From contig NZ_CAKMSB010000009.1 in assembly GCF_928381405.1 (NCBI RefSeq), positions 1 through 64,000 of the forward strand: 64,000 nt of DNA, in the 5' to 3' direction. Shown piece by piece: positions 58,178 through 64,000 of this stretch; the stretch's first letter is position 1, and each line of letters opens with the position of its first letter. Under the pieces are notes generated by a model that ran no database searches, had not been told where the DNA came from, and worked only from the letters and a program-made list of their open reading frames with translations. The position numbers and the translations under genes are program-made. This DNA comes from Rothia nasisuis. GTDB lineage: Bacteria; Actinomycetota; Actinomycetes; Actinomycetales; Micrococcaceae.

Positions 58178-58837
58178 TTACTTGCTGGTGGTGATGCCGC
58201 GTTCGGTTGCGTAGTCGGTGAGCTTATCGCGCAGGAGTTTACGGCCCCGGTGCAGGCGTGACATGACGGTGCCCATGGGGGTATCCATAATTTCTGAGAT
58301 TTCCTTATAGGAGAAACCTTCAACATCTGAGTAATAAACGGCCATGCGGAAATCTTCTGGGATTGATTGCAAGGCCTCTTTGATGTCGCTATCGGGCAAC
58401 CGTGCCAGGGCCTCATTTTCAGCGGAGGGTAGGCCCTTGGAGTCGTGCTCTCCAGCTTTAGCTAGCTGCCAGTCTTCGACCGTGTCGGTGTTAGCCTGAT
58501 AGGGCTCTCTTTGGCGCTTGCGGTAAATGTTGATGTAGGTGTTGGTCAGAATACGGTAGAGCCAGGCCTTCAGATTGGTTCCCGGCTTGTACTGGTGGAA
58601 GGCTGAGAAAGCCTTCATATAGGCTTCCTGCACTAGGTCCTCTGCGTCCTGCGGATTACGGGCCATGCGGAGGGCGGCCGCGTAGAGCTGGTCGACGTAG
58701 AGCAGGGCCTCACGCTCAAAGCGGGATTTACGCTCTTCTTCTGTTTCGCTGGAGCGCACATCGTCTGTGGGGTTTGCGGTATCGGGGTGGACGCTGGTGC
58801 TCGGCTGCGCAGGCACTGCGGCGGTGGTGGCGGTCAT
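58178..58837 (-). CDS. sigH: ECF sigma factor, SigH/SigR type
   Basis: 219 residues: a short disordered N-terminus, region 2 ([40 protein letters not shown]) and region 4 ([40 protein letters not shown]). It directs the oxidative and heat-stress regulon (thioredoxin, mycothiol, chaperones). Upstream lies a SigH-type promoter, so it probably activates itself. GGAGG sits close (3 bases) to the ATG. Confidence 0.92.
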   Translation of the reverse strand: MTATTAAVPAQPSTSVHPDTANPTDDVRSSETEEERKSRFEREALLYVDQLYAAALRMARNPQDAEDLVQEAYMKAFSAFHQYKPGTNLKAWLYRILTNTYINIYRKRQREPYQANTDTVEDWQLAKAGEHDSKGLPSAENEALARLPDSDIKEALQSIPEDFRMAVYYSDVEGFSYKEISEIMDTPMGTVMSRLHRGRKLLRDKLTDYATERGITTSK

Positions 58838-58922
58838 GTCCCTCCAGGTGTGGTGGTCTTTGGTCTCCTACTGTACCGCCCCTACCCAGGGTGAGCGGTA
58901 GACCCGAGGCCCATATAGGTAG

Positions 58923-58948
58923 AACACACAGGTTTTTGTTCTATTCCC
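58923..58948 (-). promoter_or_regulatory. SigH/SigR-type autoregulatory promoter
   Basis: On the minus strand GGGAAT (58948-58943) and GTT (58925-58923) are 17 bases apart, fitting the SigH/SigR consensus GGGAATA-N16/17-GTT. It lies about 86 bases before the sigH start. Confidence 0.7.
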
Positions 58949-59078
58949 GGTACCGTATTTTTCTTACCTGAGCGGGGTGTTTATGGGTACTCCCACGGTT
59001 CTATATGTATGCTGAGTAACGTTAGGTATCTGAGATACACCGTGATGGGTCATAGCACCCCGCCCAAGGAGTAAAACC

Positions 59079-59612
59079 ATGTCTCTGGTTCGCCGTTTTG
59101 CCCGCCCTCTGTTGGCCTCAAGCTTCATCGTTTCTGGTGTTGACCGTCTGCGCGACCCCGAGTCGTCCAGGCATCTGGCTAAGGCCGTCAACCTTGCTGC
59201 CTCCTCAACCCCGCAGCTTGCGGTGCTACGTGGGCAGGAGAAGTTGGTTGGTCAGGCTTTGGCTGGTTCCCAGGTAGTAGCAGGTACTCTCTTTGCCCTG
59301 GGTAGGCTACCCCGTTTCTCGTCTGCAGTCTTGTTGATGACCGGGGCTCTCAACTCCTACGTGGAGTATCGAGCCACCGAGGCTGAGACGAAAGAAGCCA
59401 AGACTGCCCGCCGTAACGCCGCACTGGTCAATGGTTCCCTGCTGGGGGCTATCGCTATCTCAGCTGTTGATACCGATGGCAGCCCGTCGCTGGCCTGGCG
59501 CGCTTCTAAGCTCAGTGACCAGGTCGCTAAGAAATCCCATCGTCTGGCCGCCGATGTACACGAAGCGGCCACCGATGCTCAGAAGAAGGTGGAAGATCTC
59601 TTCTCTGCCTAG
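59079..59612 (+). CDS. DoxX family membrane protein
   Basis: 177 residues. The DoxX-like core (ARPLLASSFIVSGVDRLRDP; GSQVVAGTLFALGRLPRFSS; NAALVNGSLLGAIAISAVDT) carries about four membrane helices, followed by a charged, helical C-terminal tail (about residues 135-177). AAGGAG precedes the ATG. Such proteins are linked to redox stress in Actinobacteria, and it is divergent from sigH-rsrA, but no SigH site faces this gene. A terminator follows. Confidence 0.82.
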   Translation: MSLVRRFARPLLASSFIVSGVDRLRDPESSRHLAKAVNLAASSTPQLAVLRGQEKLVGQALAGSQVVAGTLFALGRLPRFSSAVLLMTGALNSYVEYRATEAETKEAKTARRNAALVNGSLLGAIAISAVDTDGSPSLAWRASKLSDQVAKKSHRLAADVHEAATDAQKKVEDLFSA

Positions 59613-59637
59613 AGGGATGACCCTACAACTTTTGCCG

Positions 59638-59665
59638 AAAACCCCGCGCCCCCGCGCGGGGTTTT
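59638..59665 (+). terminator. Rho-independent terminator after DoxX gene
   Basis: AAAACCCCGCGC (59638-59649), loop CCCC and GCGCGGGGTTTT (59654-59665) form a perfect 12-bp stem with a built-in T tract. Confidence 0.88.
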
Positions 59666-59735
59666 CCCGTTTGACCAGCCAGCAACCTAAGATAGGTAGG
59701 GAGTACGCCTTCTATTGACACTGAGGTAGGTTTTT

Positions 59736-61115
59736 GTGGTTGAAGCGACCAAACTACAAACTGATACTGAACGGGACTGGCTGGCGCCCACCGTGCAGGT
59801 TCCTGCAGGGGCTGGGGCCAGGGTCGAGATTCCTGGGTCCAAGTCGCTGACCAACCGCTACCTCCTGCTGGCCGCATTGGCCGATAGCCCCTCTGTGATT
59901 CACGCTCCCCTGCACTCACGCGACTCGGCGCTGATGATTGAGGCGCTCACTGCCCTGGGTGCCCGATTCGAACCGATTGAAACCGGCAAGGCCTTTGGCC
60001 CTGACCTGCGCGTTATACCCCTTGATCTTTCTGCCCGAGCCAGGCGTGAGGCCTCCATCGATGTGGGTCTCGCCGGTACTGTCATGCGTTTTGTTCCCCC
60101 GGTCGCTACCCTACTCCCGGGCACCTTCCACTTTGATGGTGACGAACATGCTCGGGTGCGGCCGATGGGCCCGACTATTGAAGCACTCCGCGGACTGGGT
60201 GTGCAGGTTGAGGACGCCGGTACCGGTGCCCTGCCCTTCACCCTGGTCTCTGAGGGGGCTGTTACCGTACGTGCACTCACCCTGGATGCTTCGGGATCCT
60301 CGCAGTTTGTCTCGGCTCTGCTCCTGGCAGCCTGCCGCTTTGAAAACGGCTTGACTCTGCACCATCAGGGCGGGCCTATCCCCTCCATGCCCCATATCGA
60401 AATGACCTGCCAGACCATGAGCGAACTTGGCATTGACGTGAGCTTCGACGGTCACGCTACCTGGCAGGTAGCCCCCGGTAGCTTCTCAGGCTTTGAGGTC
60501 ACTGTTGAACCTGACCTGTCGAACGCAGGCCCCTTCCTAGCCGCCGCTGTGGTTACCGGCTCAACCGTCACGGTGCCCAACTGGCCAGCAACAACCACCC
60601 AGGGTGGTGACTACTGGCGCCAGATTCTGCCTCTCTTCGGGGCTACGGTAGAGCTAAGCGACGGCGAACTCACGGTGACCGGCCCTCACGGCGGCGCCGC
60701 CTCTGGGCTACCCGGTATTGACCTCGACCTGGCTGAAGCGGGCGAGCTGGCCCCCACGGTTGCCGCGCTTATGGCCCTCTCACCCAATACCAGCGTCCTG
60801 CGCGGTATCGCCCATCTACGCGGCCACGAAACTGACCGCCTAGCTGCGCTCACAGCAGAGATTAACCGTCTAGGAGGTGCCGCTGAAGAAACTGAGGACG
60901 GTCTTCGCGTTACCTCGCCCGTGCACCGAGGCGGGCGATTCCGCACCTATGCTGACCACCGTATGGCTACGGCAGCTGCTATCATCGGCCTGCTCATACC
61001 CGGTCTCATGGTTGAAAACGTAGAGACCACCTCCAAGACCCTGCCCGGCTTCACCGGGCTCTGGCAAGACATGCTCACCGCCTGGGGGGCTAGCGGTACA
61101 GGCGGTGAGCGCTGA
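59736..61115 (+). CDS. aroA: 3-phosphoshikimate 1-carboxyvinyltransferase (EPSP synthase)
   Basis: 459-residue enzyme of aromatic amino-acid synthesis, joining shikimate-3-phosphate and PEP. Motifs: PGSKSLTNRYLLLAALAD near the N-terminus, VGLAGTVMRFVPPVATLLPG (class I-like, where many have NAGTAMR), and LRGIAHLRGHETDRLAALTA. GTG start with GAGGTAGG upstream. The stop overlaps the rsgA start by one base (TGATG). Confidence 0.94.
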   Translation: MVEATKLQTDTERDWLAPTVQVPAGAGARVEIPGSKSLTNRYLLLAALADSPSVIHAPLHSRDSALMIEALTALGARFEPIETGKAFGPDLRVIPLDLSARARREASIDVGLAGTVMRFVPPVATLLPGTFHFDGDEHARVRPMGPTIEALRGLGVQVEDAGTGALPFTLVSEGAVTVRALTLDASGSSQFVSALLLAACRFENGLTLHHQGGPIPSMPHIEMTCQTMSELGIDVSFDGHATWQVAPGSFSGFEVTVEPDLSNAGPFLAAAVVTGSTVTVPNWPATTTQGGDYWRQILPLFGATVELSDGELTVTGPHGGAASGLPGIDLDLAEAGELAPTVAALMALSPNTSVLRGIAHLRGHETDRLAALTAEINRLGGAAEETEDGLRVTSPVHRGGRFRTYADHRMATAAAIIGLLIPGLMVENVETTSKTLPGFTGLWQDMLTAWGASGTGGER

Positions 61116-62203
61116 TGCCCCGCACCTGGGATGAAAGTGACGTGCGAATCCGTCCCAATAAGAAGGGCACCCGCCCCCGAACCAAGGATCGCCCCGCTCA
61201 CAAGGACGCCGAGGTAGGCCGCATTATCACCGTAGATCGTGGCCGCTACACCGCCGTCCTCGACGAAGGTAATCCCAGTGAGCGCTCAGTCACCGCAGTA
61301 CGCGCCCGCGAGTTGCGCCGCAGCCCCGTGGTAGTCGGCGATAGGGTTTCCCTCGTGGGCGATACCTCCGGCAAGCCCGGCACCCTGGCCCGACTTGTGC
61401 GTATTGAGGCCCGCACCAGCCTGCTACGCCGCTCAGCCGACGACACTGACCCGGTTGAACGCGTGGTTGTGGCGAATGCCGACCAGCTCGTTATCGTGGT
61501 TGCCTCAGAGAACCCCGAGCCGCGCACCGGCTTCATTGACCGTTCCCTAGCCGCCGCCTTCGACGCCGGTCTCACCCCGCTCCTGTGCATCACCAAAACC
61601 GATCTGAAGCACCCAGCTTGGCTACTGGACTATTACAGGGACGTGGAGCTGACCATCCTGCTGTCGAAAGCGCAGGAGAACCGTACGCCCGGTAAAGAAG
61701 ACTCCGTTGGGCTCGATCCCAGCCTGGTCGACCAGCTCTCAAAACACCTTGACGGGGCTGTTTCGGTTCTGCTGGGGCACTCGGGGGTAGGTAAATCTAC
61801 GCTAGTCAACGCACTTACCGGTGCTGAACGGGCCACCGGCCACGTGAATGCCGTGACCGGCAGAGGCCGGCACACCTCGTCCTCAGCACTGGCCCTGCAG
61901 CCCCGGGAAGGGAGACCCGGAACGTGGATTATCGACACCCCCGGCATTCGCTCCTTCGGGCTAGCCCACATTAGCCCTGATACCCTAGTTGCCTCTTTTA
62001 CCGACCTCGCTCCCGGCTCAGCCGACTGCCCCAAAGGCTGCACTCATTCTGCTACCGCCGAAAACTGCGGTATCACCGCCTATGTGGCGGCAGGTAGCGC
62101 CGGAGCTGCTGGCCCCGAACGACTCAACTCTCTGCGCAAACTCCTGCGCGTCGACGAAGAAACCGGAGACACCGAAAAAGAACTCGGCGTCGTAGACTCC
62201 TAA
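61115..62203 (+). CDS. rsgA: Small ribosomal subunit biogenesis GTPase RsgA
   Basis: 362-residue circularly permuted GTPase for 30S maturation. After a basic N-terminal extension come the OB fold (VVVGDRVSLVGDTSGKPGTL), G4 CITKTDLK, G1 LLGHSGVGKSTLVNALTG, G3 IIDTPGIRSFG and the C-terminal zinc knuckle CPKGCTHSATAENCGI. Coupled to aroA by TGATG; the aroA-rsgA-hisN order is common in Actinobacteria. Confidence 0.94.
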   Translation: MPRTWDESDVRIRPNKKGTRPRTKDRPAHKDAEVGRIITVDRGRYTAVLDEGNPSERSVTAVRARELRRSPVVVGDRVSLVGDTSGKPGTLARLVRIEARTSLLRRSADDTDPVERVVVANADQLVIVVASENPEPRTGFIDRSLAAAFDAGLTPLLCITKTDLKHPAWLLDYYRDVELTILLSKAQENRTPGKEDSVGLDPSLVDQLSKHLDGAVSVLLGHSGVGKSTLVNALTGAERATGHVNAVTGRGRHTSSSALALQPREGRPGTWIIDTPGIRSFGLAHISPDTLVASFTDLAPGSADCPKGCTHSATAENCGITAYVAAGSAGAAGPERLNSLRKLLRVDEETGDTEKELGVVDS

Positions 62204-62218
62204 CCCAAGGTATACACC

Positions 62219-63013
62219 ATGACCAACTACACCGATGACCTGCGTTTAGCCCACATCATGGCTGATGCCGTTGACCGCCTCACCCTGACGCGCTTTAACG
62301 CCCATGACTTCAGCCTTGAAACTAAGCCCGACCTCACCCCCGTCACCGATGCCGATCGAGATGCCGAACAGCTCATCCGCTCCCAGCTCTCCCGCGTGCG
62401 TACCCGTGACTCTGTTCTCGGTGAGGAATTCGGTGAGACCGGCTCCTCACCCCGCCAGTGGGTGATTGATCCCATCGACGGTACCAAAAATTTTGTGCGT
62501 GGTGTACCGGTCTGGGCCACTCTCATTGCGCTGGTTGACCGCGGCAAGCCCGTTGTCGGCGTCGTTTCGGCCCCAGCCCTCCAGCGCCGCTGGTGGGCTG
62601 CCGAAGGCACCGGTGCCTACACCGGTCGTTCCCTAGCCAAGGCCACGAGAATCTCCGTCTCCTCCGTGCGTAGGCTCCAGGACGCTTCGCTCTCCTACTC
62701 CTCATTAACGGGCTGGCGCGACCTGGGCTTGCGTGAAAAGTTCATTGACCTGACAGACACGGTCTGGCGCACCCGAGCCTACGGTGATTTCTGGTCCTAC
62801 ATGATGGTTGCAGAAGGTGTAGTGGACGTAGCGGCTGAGCCCGACCTCGGTCTCTACGATATGGCGGCCCTGGTCCCCATACTCACCGAGGCGGGTGGGC
62901 GCTTCACCTCCCTGGCAGGTGAGGACGGCCCCCACGGCGGCAACGCTTTGGCAACCAATGGCAGGCTACACGAGAGCATCCTGAGCTACCTGGGAACAGA
63001 GCAGACCCTCTAA
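62219..63013 (+). CDS. hisN: Histidinol-phosphatase, inositol-monophosphatase family
   Basis: 264 residues. Metal-binding motifs GEEFGETG, WVIDPIDGTKNFVRGVPVWA and DLGLYDMAALVPILTEAGGR identify the inositol-monophosphatase fold. The actinobacterial member next to aroA/rsgA is the histidinol-phosphatase HisN. Substrate is inferred from that synteny. It starts 15 bases after rsgA. Confidence 0.88.
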   Translation: MTNYTDDLRLAHIMADAVDRLTLTRFNAHDFSLETKPDLTPVTDADRDAEQLIRSQLSRVRTRDSVLGEEFGETGSSPRQWVIDPIDGTKNFVRGVPVWATLIALVDRGKPVVGVVSAPALQRRWWAAEGTGAYTGRSLAKATRISVSSVRRLQDASLSYSSLTGWRDLGLREKFIDLTDTVWRTRAYGDFWSYMMVAEGVVDVAAEPDLGLYDMAALVPILTEAGGRFTSLAGEDGPHGGNALATNGRLHESILSYLGTEQTL

Positions 63014-63032
63014 CCAGGAGTCACGGAAAAGG

Positions 63033-63069
63033 CTGAGGCCCCGGACCCCCGTGAGGGGCGGGGCCTCAG
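63033..63069. terminator. Bidirectional terminator, hisN / secA
   Basis: CTGAGGCCCC (63033-63042) pairs with GGGGCCTCAG (63060-63069), with an inner CCCC/GGGG stem. On the minus strand it is followed by CCTTTTCC. Confidence 0.8.
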
Positions 63070-63080
63070 TGCCAGGCTCG

Positions 63081-64000
63081 CTACTTCTTGCGCCGGTTCA
63101 GAATCGAAATTTGCTCGTTAGAGCGGTCATTCACAGGTTCGGTGCGCACCTCGGTCGAACCGCTCTCCGAGGGGGCAGAGTACTGTAAGAACTTGGGCTG
63201 GGCCGGAATTTTCAGCTGGATCTTGGACTGCTGAGTGCGCTGCTTGGAGAGGTCAACGCTGAAAAGGAGGGACACGGTCTCCTCTCGAACGCCACCCAGC
63301 ATGCCCTGATACAGGGCGTACCCCTCACGCTGGTACTCAACCAGGGGGTCACGCTGGGCCATGGCGCGAAGGCCGATGCCCTCTTTAAGGTAGTCCATCT
63401 CATAGAGGTGTTCAGGCCAGCGCTTGCCAATCACTGACAGCACCACACGGCGCTCAATCTCTCGCATAGATTCCTCGCCCACGGATTCTTCACGCTCTGA
63501 GTACTGCATCTCGGCGTCAGCCAGCACTTCACGCACCATCAGGTCACGGGTAATCTTGGTCTTGTCACCCGCCTCTTCAGCTAGGTCCTCGGGGGTGATG
63601 GTCACAGGGAAGATGGTCCGCAGGTTTTCCCACAGCTTATCGAAGTCCCAGTCCTCTGCGTGCCCCTCGGCGACCTGAGCATCAATGGTAGAGGTAATCA
63701 CCTCGGTGCGGAACTTCTCAATCTGTTCTTTGAGATCATCACCGGCTAGAATCTGGGCGCGGTCGGCGTACATGGCCTCGCGCTGACGGTTGAGAACATC
63801 GTCGTATTTCAGCACATTCTTGCGTTGTTCCGCGTTACGGGCTTCAACCTGCCCCTGTGCGTTAGCAATAACGCGGGAGACAATTCTAGCTTCCAGTGCG
63901 GTGTCATCAGGTGCACCGGCCATCAGGCGCGCTGCGGCCTGGCCGTTGAAGAGCCGCATCAAATCGTCGGAAAGTGACAGGTAGAAACGGGACTCACCGG
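63081..64000 (-). CDS. secA: Preprotein translocase ATPase SecA, C-terminal part
   Basis: The frame is open to the right edge, so only the last 306 or so codons are present. Characteristic SecA segments: [52 protein letters not shown] and [20 protein letters not shown]. SecA drives export through SecYEG. The C-terminus ends [12 protein letters not shown] and lacks the cysteine-rich zinc-binding tail (CxCxSxxxxxHC) found in many SecA proteins. Confidence 0.95.
   Translation of the reverse strand, partial: GESRFYLSLSDDLMRLFNGQAAARLMAGAPDDTALEARIVSRVIANAQGQVEARNAEQRKNVLKYDDVLNRQREAMYADRAQILAGDDLKEQIEKFRTEVITSTIDAQVAEGHAEDWDFDKLWENLRTIFPVTITPEDLAEEAGDKTKITRDLMVREVLADAEMQYSEREESVGEESMREIERRVVLSVIGKRWPEHLYEMDYLKEGIGLRAMAQRDPLVEYQREGYALYQGMLGGVREETVSLLFSVDLSKQRTQQSKIQLKIPAQPKFLQYSAPSESGSTEVRTEPVNDRSNEQISILNRRKK

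Overview
The window is a stretch of an actinobacterial chromosome of moderately high GC. I infer a member of the Micrococcaceae, most like Rothia. Sequence support for Actinobacteria includes the mycothiol-linked SigH/RsrA pair, the multifunctional 2-oxoglutarate decarboxylase Kgd (E2-like domain fused to E1), the mismatch endonuclease NucS, ribosomal protein bL37, a DUF3039 protein, a consensus-like IdeR/DtxR iron box and the gene order argS-lysA-hom-thrB-rho-prfA-prmC-tsaC-...-atp. The genus is inference; the class is secure. The first 20 bases are not biological: they match the Nextera/Tn5 mosaic end with one mismatch, so the left edge is a contig end.

Layout. 1-5.6 kb: a truncated CDS, a DUF3039 protein, a two-gene ABC exporter, a thioredoxin/TPR co-chaperone-like protein and an AI-2E family permease. 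5.6-14.9 kb: a small zinc-ribbon protein, nucS, and on the minus strand the complete F1Fo ATP synthase operon (atpBEFHAGDC) preceded by AtpZ-like and AtpI-like membrane proteins. 14.8-20.9 kb: a surface-polysaccharide initiation module (polyprenyl-phosphate sugar-1-phosphate transferase, membrane sugar 4,6-dehydratase, double glycosyltransferase) with a divergent SDR gene. It sits inside an otherwise conserved core cluster. 20.9-32.2 kb: tsaC, prmC, prfA, rho, thrB, hom, lysA and argS, all on the minus strand. 32.3-36.6 kb: an esterase, tRNA-Arg(CCG) followed by unusual inverted and direct repeats, an AlkB-like dioxygenase flanked by palindromic repeats, a GNAT-VOC fusion with a shortened VOC half, a small membrane protein, and deoD. 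36.8-41.3 kb: giant helicase hrpA with an operator-like array upstream. 41.3-46.7 kb: an autoregulated-looking XRE/membrane-protein pair, HIT and MBL hydrolases, and iron-siderophore uptake genes around an IdeR-like box. 46.8-52.6 kb: zur, znuABC with a Zur-like box, and two CNNM/CBS proteins preceded by a coupled 48-codon ORF. 53-64 kb: kgd, an SGNH hydrolase, bL37, sigH-rsrA with a SigH-type promoter, a DoxX protein, aroA-rsgA-hisN, and the 3' part of secA.

Most of the window is core metabolism and I see no phage, IS element, CRISPR array or complete novel system. The points most worth checking are regulatory and structural: paired dyads in front of hrpA (TTATCGA-N6-TCGATAA) and of the XRE operon (TGTAAA-N6-TTTACA); a family of nested palindromic terminators near 33.6, 34.4, 41.3 and 42.2 kb; a 26-bp inverted repeat that includes the 3' end of the tRNA gene; and two very short genes, bL37 (24 aa) and the 48-aa upstream ORF.
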